Positions 1-6,030 of a DNA stretch of 6,282 nt are shown piece by piece (within the stretch, counting starts at the first letter, position 1; every line of letters starts with the position of its first letter). Source of the stretch: Syntrophomonas sp. GTDB lineage: Bacteria; Bacillota; Syntrophomonadia; Syntrophomonadales; Syntrophomonadaceae. The position numbers and the translations under genes were made by a program. The notes under the pieces are model-generated. The model worked only from the letters and a program-made list of their open reading frames with translations. It did not search any database and was not told the origin of the DNA. The stretch spans positions 1 through 6,282 of the forward strand of contig JAQVXF010000072.1 of assembly GCA_028709355.1 (NCBI GenBank). Reading direction: 5' to 3'.

Positions 1-400
1 CGATGGCTACCACCGCTTGGTCCAGGTGCGGTCCGTAAAGGCGCATGGCGGCGGCTGCCCTGGTTATGCCCCATGCCTGAGCGGTCCTGGCCACCTCCGG
101 CTCGGCGATGGCACAGAATACCTGCCCGCCCCACTGGGCCAGTTTTTTGTAGTTGATGCCAGTTTTCAGCATGTTGACATCGGTGTAGATGGTGGCCCCG
201 GAGCGTAGTGCCATGATCCCGACCTCCACCGCTTGGGGATGAAAGCGGATGGCCTTTACCAGGTCCGGATCACCGGTGGTGTGGATGACTCGTTTGGCTA
301 CCATCTTCTCTTGCGGCGAAAAGCCCTGGTCGGCCACAAATTCCTCAATTATCTCCATGCTCCTGGCTTCTATCTGGCTTGGGTCCCAGATGATATCCAT
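1..400 (-). CDS. cbiC: Cobalt-precorrin-8 methylmutase CbiC (partial, C-terminus beyond window)
   Basis: CbiC catalyses the last corrin-ring step, moving the C11 methyl group to C12 of cobalt-precorrin-8 to give cobyrinic acid. It is a cytoplasmic enzyme that needs no cofactor. The first 133 residues are present; the family is usually about 200-220 residues, so roughly the last third is cut off by the window edge. Visible family signatures are RVIHTTGDP (residues 37-45), whose His40 matches the conserved catalytic histidine of the CbiC/CobH family, and TDVNMLKTGI (73-82). The ATG at 400 is fixed by a near-perfect Shine-Dalgarno sequence six bases upstream, which overlaps the cbiX stop codon. 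It is the only gene here that does not overlap its predecessor (12-bp gap). The frame stays open to base 1, with no sign of decay. Identity is clear from motifs read by eye. Confidence 0.95.
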   Translation of the reverse strand, partial: MDIIWDPSQIEARSMEIIEEFVADQGFSPQEKMVAKRVIHTTGDPDLVKAIRFHPQAVEVGIMALRSGATIYTDVNMLKTGINYKKLAQWGGQVFCAIAEPEVARTAQAWGITRAAAAMRLYGPHLDQAVVAI

Positions 401-406
401 CTCTTT

Positions 407-415
407 ACCTCCTTA
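407..415 (-). promoter_or_regulatory. Strong ribosome binding site of cbiC
   Basis: On the minus strand this reads TAAGGAGGT, a near-complete match to the anti-Shine-Dalgarno complement, six bases before the cbiC ATG at 400. Its first three bases (413-415) are also the TAA stop of cbiX, so a ribosome ending cbiX sits on the cbiC initiation site. It is the strongest ribosome binding site in the window and supports the cbiC start. Confidence 0.85.
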
Positions 416-784
416 AACCACACTGCAGGCCTGGATCCGTTCCAGGACGATGTCCACCAGGCCCGGATGTCCAGCCAGGTGCTGGGCCATCCTGAATTGG
501 ATTTCGGGCCAGCGCTCCTTATGGATCTCCAGTTCGCTTGGAATATCGAGGGTGATGTGATTGCCGGTGACCAGGAATAGCGGCATTACGATTATCCGCT
601 CCATCCCGGCCGCGGCCAGTTTCTCAATGCCCGCACCGATATCCGGGCTGCCATTGGACATGAAGGCCACCTGGTATTGCCCCCGCGGATCGCGGGCTTT
701 GATGAGCTCGCTGATGTCGATTATCTCCTGATTGGCTTCCGCCCGCCGGCTGCCATGGGATAAGAGCAAGATTCCCTCTTTCAT
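413..784 (-). CDS. cbiX: Sirohydrochlorin cobaltochelatase, short single-domain CbiX (CbiXS type)
   Basis: CbiX inserts Co2+ into sirohydrochlorin and so commits this tetrapyrrole to the anaerobic B12 route. The product has 123 residues, the size of the single-domain CbiXS form, whereas classical bacterial CbiX is a tandem two-domain protein about twice as long. It would therefore be expected to act as a homodimer. LSHGSRR (residues 8-14) carries His10, and GNHITLDIP (74-82) carries His76; these match the two metal-binding and catalytic histidines of the family. PLFLVTG (68-74) and FMSNGSPDI (41-49) are also family-like. There is no His-rich tail or iron-sulfur motif. The ATG at 784 overlaps the cbiJ stop in an ATGA arrangement, with GAGGG seven bases upstream. 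A related short SirB-type ferrochelatase cannot be excluded from motifs alone, but the position inside a cbi operon favours cobalt. Confidence 0.92.
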   Translation of the reverse strand: MKEGILLLSHGSRRAEANQEIIDISELIKARDPRGQYQVAFMSNGSPDIGAGIEKLAAAGMERIIVMPLFLVTGNHITLDIPSELEIHKERWPEIQFRMAQHLAGHPGLVDIVLERIQACSVV

Positions 785-1554
785 AGTCGATCCCTCGCTT
801 GTCTGTTTATATATTCCATCACCGCCTGGCTGGAGTCGAAACAGCTGGGGTAATCCAGCTCCGGCCGCGACCAGACCACGATCGGAATTCCGAGTTGCAG
901 AGCCGCCCCCACCTTGGTGTCTAGTCCCCCGGGCCGGCCGCTTTCCTTGCTTAGTACCAGGTCCGCCCGGTAATGGCTAAACATTTCCCGGTTCATTTCC
1001 AGGGAGAAGGGGCCTTGCAGGGCGACTAACTGGTTGGGCTTGAGACCCAGGTCTTCGCAATTCCTTAGTACCGCGCTGCTGGGCAGCACCCGGGCCACCA
1101 GCTCAGCGCCTTGCCGGGCAATGACCGGTATAATAGCCGCCAATTGTTTGCTGCCCAGGGTGGAGAATACCCGCATGCCGGCCCCCAGGTGCGCTTCCAG
1201 TTGCTCCAGGGCGGTGACGGGCTTCACCAGGGGATGGGCGGGCAGCTTCGCCGCCGGCCTTTCCAGGCGCAGGTATTCTATCCCCGCTTGGCGGGCGGCC
1301 CCCATGGCTGCCCGGCTGATGGCGGCTGCAAAAGGATGGGTAGCATCGATTATCAGGGCGGCCTGGTTAATTTTTATCAATTCCAACAAACCGGCCTGGT
1401 CCAGGTCGCCTTGAATTATACGGCGTACTCCTTGGTGCTGCAGCAATTGCCCGCCCCACTTACTGGTCACTGAGGCCAGCACCTGGTGTCCGACCGCCTG
1501 CAGCCGCCCGCATAACTCCCGCCCCTCCACGGTTCCCGCCAGGACGATGATCAT
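781..1554 (-). CDS. cbiJ: Cobalt-precorrin-6A reductase CbiJ (CobK family)
   Basis: CbiJ reduces the macrocycle of cobalt-precorrin-6A to cobalt-precorrin-6B with a nicotinamide cofactor (NADH in characterised CbiJ). At 257 residues it has normal full length. The N-terminal dinucleotide-binding segment opens with LAGTVEGREL (residues 5-14). The family signature DATHPFA is at 70-76, a STLGSKQL segment at 131-138, and the C-terminal substrate-side motif SKESGRPGGLDTK at 202-214, followed by IVVWSRP (225-231). The start at 1554 forms an ATGA overlap with the stop of cbiH, and a weak GGGGA lies eight bases upstream, so translation probably depends on coupling to cbiH. The stop overlaps the cbiX start in the same way. 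No frameshift or missing motif is seen. Confidence 0.95.
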   Translation of the reverse strand: MIIVLAGTVEGRELCGRLQAVGHQVLASVTSKWGGQLLQHQGVRRIIQGDLDQAGLLELIKINQAALIIDATHPFAAAISRAAMGAARQAGIEYLRLERPAAKLPAHPLVKPVTALEQLEAHLGAGMRVFSTLGSKQLAAIIPVIARQGAELVARVLPSSAVLRNCEDLGLKPNQLVALQGPFSLEMNREMFSHYRADLVLSKESGRPGGLDTKVGAALQLGIPIVVWSRPELDYPSCFDSSQAVMEYINRQARDRL

Positions 1555-2258
1555 AACCGGTATCCCCGGGGGGTCAGTATCCGCCCGTGAATGATCCGGG
1601 TCTGGGAGTTGCCAATGATTACCGTGGTAAACATGTCCACATCCTCCTTGGCCATCTGACCTAAAGTGGTGATGATGCTGCTCTGTTCACCCCGGCAAGC
1701 GTTGCGAACGATCCCCACCGGAGTGTCGGGATGCTTGTAGCGCAGCAGCACTTGCCGGGCGGTCTCGATATGGGCTTCCCGGCCCTGGCTGCGGGGATTA
1801 TACAGGACTGCTACGAAATCGCCACTGCCGGCTGCTTCCAGCCTTTTGATGATTGTCTCCCAGGGGGTCAGCAGGTCGCTCAGGGAGATGACCACAAAAT
1901 CGTGCATCAAGGGCGCGCCCAACACCGCGGCGGCTGCGTTGGCAGCGGTAATACCGGGTATCACTTCCACCGGGATGCTCTCGCCAGCCAACTCCAGAAC
2001 GATGCCGGCCATACCGTATATGCCCGGATCACCGCTGCTGACTACCGCCACCGTCTTGCCGGTTGCAGCTATCTCCACCGCCGCCCGGGCCCGGTCGACC
2101 TCCTTTTTCATGCCCGAACTGACCACCTGTTTGTCCGCCAGCAGATCTTGGATAAAGTTCAAATAACTCTTGTAACCCACGATGACTTCGGCCGCCTGCA
2201 AGGCCGCTAAGGCCCGCGGTGCTAAATATTCCCGGGCTCCAGGCCCCAATCCCACCAC
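1551..2258 (-). CDS. cbiH: Cobalt-factor III C17-methyltransferase / ring-contracting CbiH (start uncertain)
   Basis: CbiH methylates C17 with S-adenosylmethionine and contracts the ring of cobalt-factor III to give cobalt-precorrin-4. The SAM-methyltransferase core is complete: VVGLGPG at the N-terminus, VGYKSY, SSGDPGIYGMAG (minus strand near 2040-2000), VIPGITAANAAAA, LYNPRS, and a normal C-terminus ending TPRGYRL. It has no extra ferredoxin-like domain. The start is the problem. Family members begin about five residues before the GxGPG motif, but no ATG, GTG or TTG lies there in this frame. I give GTG 2258 (235 residues), which has GGAG eight bases upstream but shortens the first beta strand. 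The only in-frame ATG nearby, at 2360, would give 269 residues and overlap cbiG by 139 bp, with a 34-residue leader that is just cbiG's conserved end read out of frame. A third reading is a cbiGH fusion interrupted by one base. The stop overlaps cbiJ by ATGA. Confidence 0.88.
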   Translation of the reverse strand: MVGLGPGAREYLAPRALAALQAAEVIVGYKSYLNFIQDLLADKQVVSSGMKKEVDRARAAVEIAATGKTVAVVSSGDPGIYGMAGIVLELAGESIPVEVIPGITAANAAAAVLGAPLMHDFVVISLSDLLTPWETIIKRLEAAGSGDFVAVLYNPRSQGREAHIETARQVLLRYKHPDTPVGIVRNACRGEQSSIITTLGQMAKEDVDMFTTVIIGNSQTRIIHGRILTPRGYRL

Positions 2259-3364
2259 CAGGATCGCTCCATGGCCACACTTATGGTCACCGGCCCTATC
2301 TTCTGTTTGGGTACCAGGGTCATGCCCCTGTGACTGCCCAGCCGGGCGGCTGGTTCGCATACTCCACCAACTCCTGTCTTTTGCTCCACCCAGGCTGAAG
2401 CCGGGTAGGTGCCGGCCAACTCTGCTATCTGTTCCCGGCTGAAGGTCTGGAAAGGTACCCCCATCTCTTCCGCCAGAGCCATTATGCCCGCTTCCTGAGC
2501 TTTCAGGTCAAGGCTGGCCAAACTGCGGATGCAGCGTCGATCTAGGCTGTACCCTTCCAGAACCTGATCCAAGGCCGCCTGGAGGTGCTGGCAATCCACA
2601 CCTCGCCGGCAGCCGATACCCACCACCAGATTGCGGGGTTTGAGCCCCAGGACGGCCGGTCGGACCGATATGCCAAAAGGGCTGATGATGACCGCCGGAG
2701 TCGCCAATTCCCCTTGGTCCAAACTGCGGTTGGCAGCAAGCGGCTCCTCCCCCGGATTGGCCCCGGGCCAGTGCCGTGCCGTGAATCCAGGTACAACCGC
2801 CGGCTTCACTGGCCAGGGACTGTACAGGTAAACCGGCTGATCCTCGGCCAGGCAGCGATTGATCAATTTTAAATTTTGGGGCGGATCGATGACCGCATCG
2901 ATCTCCACAGCCAGAACATCGGCAGCAGTCTTGCCCTGCGCGTCGGTGGCGGTGGTGATGACCGCCCGGCCGCCCGTCACTTGTGCGGTCTGCCCCGCCA
3001 GCCGGTTGGCTCCGCCCAGGTGCCCGGCCAGGAGGCTGATGGCGTACTGTCCTTTTTCATCCATCACTACCATCGCCGGATCCCGATACTTGGACTGAAG
3101 ATGCCCCGCCAGGCTGCGTACTACTATGCCGGCGGCCATGATACATATGATCCGTTGGTAAGAGTTAAAGACCTCAGCAAAGGTCTGGTTCCAGTCTGCG
3201 AAGTACTGCACCTCCGGGCCGGATGAATCCGGCAACGCCAGTCGCTGGGGCACAAATACCCGGCAATCACCCATGGCTGCCGCCAACCGGAGCCCCAACT
3301 GGCAACCACCCTGGGTCAGGCACATGATGGCCGTCCCCGGCAGAGGGTTAGGGGCGGTAACCAT
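2222..3364 (-). CDS. cbiG: Cobalt-precorrin-5A hydrolase CbiG
   Basis: CbiG opens the delta-lactone of cobalt-precorrin-5A and releases the two-carbon fragment as acetaldehyde, giving cobalt-precorrin-5B; it is a hallmark of the anaerobic route. The product is 380 residues. The N-terminal region contains IICIMAAGIVVRSLAG (72-87) and the signature LLAGHLGGAN (111-120). A middle part follows with TTATDAQGK (137-145). The C-terminal domain runs from VVGIGCRRG (247-255) to TGVGGVCEPAA (330-340) and should end near VTISVA (359-364). The last 16 residues, from Met365 on, include three consecutive Trp codons and do not look like CbiG; they are the cbiH start region read in another frame. ATG 3364 overlaps cbiF by 17 bp and is supported by GGGAG seven bases upstream. 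See the junction finding for a possible CbiG-CbiH fusion. Confidence 0.94.
   Translation of the reverse strand: MVTAPNPLPGTAIMCLTQGGCQLGLRLAAAMGDCRVFVPQRLALPDSSGPEVQYFADWNQTFAEVFNSYQRIICIMAAGIVVRSLAGHLQSKYRDPAMVVMDEKGQYAISLLAGHLGGANRLAGQTAQVTGGRAVITTATDAQGKTAADVLAVEIDAVIDPPQNLKLINRCLAEDQPVYLYSPWPVKPAVVPGFTARHWPGANPGEEPLAANRSLDQGELATPAVIISPFGISVRPAVLGLKPRNLVVGIGCRRGVDCQHLQAALDQVLEGYSLDRRCIRSLASLDLKAQEAGIMALAEEMGVPFQTFSREQIAELAGTYPASAWVEQKTGVGGVCEPAARLGSHRGMTLVPKQKIGPVTISVAMERSWWWDWGLEPGNI
2267..2270 (-). promoter_or_regulatory. Possible internal ribosome binding site for cbiH (GTG 2258 start)
   Basis: GGAG on the minus strand, eight bases before GTG 2258. It lies inside the 3' end of cbiG, just after an out-of-frame ATG at 2272. 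It is the best-spaced Shine-Dalgarno-like sequence close to the cbiH methyltransferase core and is why I chose GTG 2258. At only four bases, it could be chance. Confidence 0.4.
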
Positions 3365-4091
3365 GACTGAACTCCCGGTCGTATAATTTGGACTTGCCGG
3401 TGCTGTGAAGAAAATCGCCCACCATGATCAGGGCGGTCTTATTTATGCCAGCAGCCCGGGTCAAGGCAGCGATGCTGTCCAGGGTCCCCCGCACTACCCT
3501 CTCCTCCGGCCAGCTGGCTTTTTCAACCACCGCAGCCGGAGTTTCTCCCGGGTACCCACCGTGCCGCATCTGTTCAACTACCTTTTCTATCATGTCCACC
3601 GACAGGAAAATGACCATAGAGGAACCATGGGCGGCCAGCAGCCTCATGTCCTCCGCCGGTGGGACTGGGGTCCTCCCTTCCAGGCGGGTGATAATTAAGG
3701 TTTGGGTCGCCTCCGGGACGGTGTATTCTCTCTGCACCGCTGCCGCCGCCGCCAGGAAGGAACTGACCCCCGGAACCACTTGGTACGGGATGTCCTTGCC
3801 GTCCAGCAGCTCCATCTGTTCGCCGATGGCCCCGTACAGGCTCGGATCGCCGGTGTGCAGCCGCACTACCTCTTCCCCCCGGGCATGGCCTTGCTCCATC
3901 AGCGTCACTATCTCTTCCAGGTTGAGCCGGGCGCTGTCGTAGATACGGGTACCGGGCCGGGTACAGCCCAACAGGGCTGGATTGACCAGGGAACCGGCAT
4001 ATATAACCAGGTCGGCTTGCTGCAGCAGTCGGTGCCCTTTTAAGGTGATAAGCTCTGGATCTCCCGGGCCGGCCCCCACGAAATAGATCAT
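3348..4091 (-). CDS. cbiF: Cobalt-precorrin-4 C11-methyltransferase CbiF
   Basis: CbiF transfers a methyl group from S-adenosylmethionine to C11 of cobalt-precorrin-4, giving cobalt-precorrin-5A, the substrate of the adjacent CbiG. The 247-residue length is typical. The tetrapyrrole-methylase fold is visible in order: YFVGAGPGDPELIT (residues 3-16), VIYAGSLV (29-36), LHTGDPSLYGAI (78-89), VVPGVSSFLAAAA (105-117), the CbiF/CobM-specific TLIITRLEGRTPVP (131-144), and the terminal KLYDREFSHGYRP (235-247). These last two separate it from the other methyltransferases in the operon. ATG 4091 overlaps the cbiL stop as ATGA, with GGAAGGGG ending seven bases upstream. Its end overlaps cbiG by 17 bp. 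Nothing is unusual. Confidence 0.97.
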   Translation of the reverse strand: MIYFVGAGPGDPELITLKGHRLLQQADLVIYAGSLVNPALLGCTRPGTRIYDSARLNLEEIVTLMEQGHARGEEVVRLHTGDPSLYGAIGEQMELLDGKDIPYQVVPGVSSFLAAAAAVQREYTVPEATQTLIITRLEGRTPVPPAEDMRLLAAHGSSMVIFLSVDMIEKVVEQMRHGGYPGETPAAVVEKASWPEERVVRGTLDSIAALTRAAGINKTALIMVGDFLHSTGKSKLYDREFSHGYRP

Positions 4092-4813
4092 CGCGTTTCC
4101 CCTTCCGAAATTTTTTTGATGAGCACGCTGGACAGATAGTCGATCTCCTGGCCCTGCAAAGAGTTGAGATCATCGGTAAACAATCCGTCCGCGAATCCGC
4201 ACCGGGAGGCCAAGAAAGCCTGGTAGCGGCCGGGTTGCCGATCCAGCAGTTCGCTTATGCGGCCGGCATAGCGGCCCGCTTTCATGATCATCACGTTGTC
4301 GAATTCTTGGAGGTGGTTTTCCAGGTATGTGAACTTCTCTTGCGCCGGCATGATCAGCAGACTCTCCTGGTTCTCTACCAGGGGCTGCTGCAGCCAGGCG
4401 GTGATGGCGGTGACTGAACTCACCCCAGGGATAATCTCCGTTTCCAACCCGGGAACCAGCCCCCGCGCCTCCTTCAAGAGGTAAGTAAAGGTGCTGTATA
4501 AGGTGGGATCACCCAGGGTTATGAAGGCGGCATCCTGGCCGCTGGCCAGCGTTTCCTGCACCGTCAGGGCGGCCTGCCGCCAATGCTGCTGCAATTCTGT
4601 GCGCTCCCGGGTCATGGGCAGGACAAGATCAATGGTGTGCCAGTCCTTGTCCAGCGAGTCCCGAATTATCGAAAGGGCCAGGCTGCGTGTTTCTAGTCGG
4701 GAACGGGGCACCAACAGGATGTCGAGCTGTTCCAGGACCCGTTTGGCCTTGAGGGTCAATAATTCCGGATCCCCCGGTCCGACCCCGATCCCCCACAACT
4801 TACCGTAACCCAT
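4088..4813 (-). CDS. cbiL: Cobalt-factor II C20-methyltransferase CbiL
   Basis: CbiL is the first methyltransferase after cobalt insertion. It uses S-adenosylmethionine to methylate C20 of cobalt-factor II, giving cobalt-factor III for CbiH. The 241-residue length is normal. GIGVGPGDPELLTL lies at residues 8-21, LPMTRE at 65-70, TLGDPTLYSTFTYL at 99-112 (characteristic of CbiL/CobI), IIPGVSSVTA at 127-136, and VMIMKAG at 174-180 (the core VMIMK region is conserved in CbiL/CobI). ATG 4813 lies 14 bp inside the end of cbiT, with AAGGAGGG eight bases upstream, one of the best ribosome binding sites here. The stop overlaps the cbiF start as ATGA. The alternative CobI (aerobic precorrin-2 enzyme) is excluded by the cobalt-early context. 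Confidence 0.96.
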   Translation of the reverse strand: MGYGKLWGIGVGPGDPELLTLKAKRVLEQLDILLVPRSRLETRSLALSIIRDSLDKDWHTIDLVLPMTRERTELQQHWRQAALTVQETLASGQDAAFITLGDPTLYSTFTYLLKEARGLVPGLETEIIPGVSSVTAITAWLQQPLVENQESLLIMPAQEKFTYLENHLQEFDNVMIMKAGRYAGRISELLDRQPGRYQAFLASRCGFADGLFTDDLNSLQGQEIDYLSSVLIKKISEGETR

Positions 4814-5408
4814 CTTTTGCGCCCTCCTTCTTCCCGGATATAATGGTGACCGGATTGCGGGCCAGCCAGATGGTGGCGCTGCCTCGATTACTGCTCACCG
4901 CGATACTGACCTGCACCGCTTCCACCTGGTAACCCCTGGTCTCAAGATCTTCGAAAGCCTGGGCGGTATTCTTGAGGCTGATGGAATTGATCACCATCCA
5001 GCCCTGGTCCCGCAGTTTTTGGTCGCTCGTGGCGATGATCCCAGCCAGGTTGCCGCCGCTGCCACCGATGAAGATGCGGTCGGCAAAGGGCAATTCGGCC
5101 ATCGCTTCCGGGGCGCTGCCCGCGATCACCTCCAGCGACGCCCCCAACCGGTCACTGTTGGCGGCCAGCAATTGCAGGGCCTGGGGTTCCCGTTCCACCG
5201 CATAGACGCGACTGGAGGGGCAAAGCAGTTTGGCCTCGATGGCAACCGAGCCAGTGCCCGCCCCGACGTCATAGACCACCGCTCCAGGGAACAGACGCAG
5301 TTTAGCCAAAACTAGTATTCTGATTTCATTCTTGGTCATAGGCACCCCGGGGGCCCGCAGGAATTCTTCGTCTGCCAGCCCGGGTGCATATCTCTCGTTG
5401 TCATTCAT
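4800..5408 (-). CDS. cbiT: Cobalt-precorrin-6B C15-methyltransferase (decarboxylating) CbiT
   Basis: CbiT methylates C15 and removes the C12 acetate carboxyl group on the way to cobalt-precorrin-8. It matches the C-terminal half of the aerobic fusion CobL. It is a class I Rossmann methyltransferase, unlike the CbiE/F/H/L fold. PGVPMTKNEIR (residues 20-30) is the family opening, DVGAGTGSVAIEA (47-59) is the SAM-binding motif I, VYAVERE (68-74) is the following acidic strand, and RIFIGGSGGN (111-120) is the active-site loop. The tail has NPVTII (185-190). The 202-residue length is normal. ATG 5408 overlaps the end of cbiE by 8 bp, with GGTGAT five bases upstream, a weaker site typical of coupled translation. 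CbiE and CbiT are separate here, not fused. Confidence 0.96.
   Translation of the reverse strand: MNDNERYAPGLADEEFLRAPGVPMTKNEIRILVLAKLRLFPGAVVYDVGAGTGSVAIEAKLLCPSSRVYAVEREPQALQLLAANSDRLGASLEVIAGSAPEAMAELPFADRIFIGGSGGNLAGIIATSDQKLRDQGWMVINSISLKNTAQAFEDLETRGYQVEAVQVSIAVSSNRGSATIWLARNPVTIISGKKEGAKDGLR
4822..4829 (-). promoter_or_regulatory. Ribosome binding site of cbiL, inside cbiT
   Basis: The minus strand reads AAGGAGGG, eight bases before the cbiL ATG at 4813 and wholly inside the last codons of cbiT. It confirms the overlapping cbiL start and suggests that cbiL translation can begin independently of cbiT termination. Confidence 0.75.
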
Positions 5409-6030
5409 GAAATATCACCATCAAACAGTTAGTGTAATCCCGGGACTCTTCCGCCAGTTCGGTCAAGCTGGTGAGGATGATCTGCTCCTCGGGGTAGGAA
5501 AGGTGGGCACCGATGGCTACCCGCCAATCAGGTCTGCCGGCCTGGCTCAAATGACGCGCGATATGGCTCGGGGTCCATTCTCCCCCGGTCAGCAAACAGA
5601 TGGTTCCGGGCAGTTGGAACCAGTTGTCCAGTTCATCTCCGCTGCGCCCGTGCAGACTCATAATCCTCACATCATGCCAGGGTAGCTTGAGCCGGGCGAA
5701 CATAACCTGCACCGAGCTGATACCGGGAATGATCTCCAGGCAGTCCTTGTCCATGCGCTCCGCCAGGTAGGTGGCGATGCTGAACAAGCCCGGATCTCCT
5801 GAAGCTATTACCACTACCGATTTTTGGCGGCGCTGGGCTTCAATGTACTGCAGCACCGCCGCCAGGTTGGCGCTGATAGTGAATCGTTCCTGGTGCGGTG
5901 CGGCCAGCTGCTCCAAATGCCGCCTCCCACCCACCAGCACTTGGGCCTGCTTGATCAATTCGGCCGCCAGCGGGGTCAGGTAAAGCCCATCACCCGGCCC
6001 GATGCCAACGATCTTTACGGTAGTCTCCAT
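5401..6030 (-). CDS. cbiE: Cobalt-precorrin-7 C5-methyltransferase CbiE
   Basis: CbiE methylates C5 with S-adenosylmethionine and works with CbiT; it corresponds to the N-terminal half of CobL. The 209-residue product shows VGIGPGDGLYLTP (residues 8-20), VLVGGRRHL (31-39), ASGDPGLFSIA (76-86), IIPGISSVQVMFARL (100-114) and SLHGRS (125-130). The GGRRHL and HGR elements separate CbiE from CbiF, CbiH and CbiL. ATG 6030 lies 16 bp inside cbiD and has GGGGAGG eight bases upstream (6039-6045). The end overlaps cbiT by 8 bp. No deletion or odd residue is seen. Confidence 0.96.
   Translation of the reverse strand: METTVKIVGIGPGDGLYLTPLAAELIKQAQVLVGGRRHLEQLAAPHQERFTISANLAAVLQYIEAQRRQKSVVVIASGDPGLFSIATYLAERMDKDCLEIIPGISSVQVMFARLKLPWHDVRIMSLHGRSGDELDNWFQLPGTICLLTGGEWTPSHIARHLSQAGRPDWRVAIGAHLSYPEEQIILTSLTELAEESRDYTNCLMVIFHE

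Noticed and set aside
401..412. Cobalamin riboswitch, promoter or terminator between genes
   Set aside because: The only non-coding stretch is 12 bp and is mostly ribosome binding site and spacer. Nothing long enough for a riboswitch or hairpin terminator exists outside genes here.
233..580. Plus-strand open frame of 115 codons across the cbiX/cbiC junction
   Set aside because: It runs antisense to two conserved genes and over their ribosome binding site; there is no protein motif.
1731..2210. Plus-strand open frames of 159 and 106 codons opposite cbiH
   Set aside because: They lie entirely antisense to the cbiH core with its conserved motifs and show no family signature, so they are chance open frames.
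2260..2360. ATG 2360 as the true start of cbiH, with AGGAG ten bases upstream
   Set aside because: The apparent ribosome binding site is made by the codons of CbiG's conserved TGVGGV motif, and the 34-residue leader would be CbiG's conserved end read out of frame with no resemblance to CbiH. It is kept only as an alternative.
3424..3942. Plus-strand open frame of 172 codons opposite cbiF
   Set aside because: It is antisense to a clearly conserved cbiF and its translation is compositionally odd (Ser/Ala/Arg-rich) with no recognisable motif. This is the usual shadow of a GC-rich gene.
3574..4173. Minus-strand open frame of 199 codons overlapping cbiF and the end of cbiL in another frame
   Set aside because: The cbiL and cbiF frames hold all the family motifs. 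This frame is Gly/Arg/Pro-rich and featureless, an out-of-frame reading.
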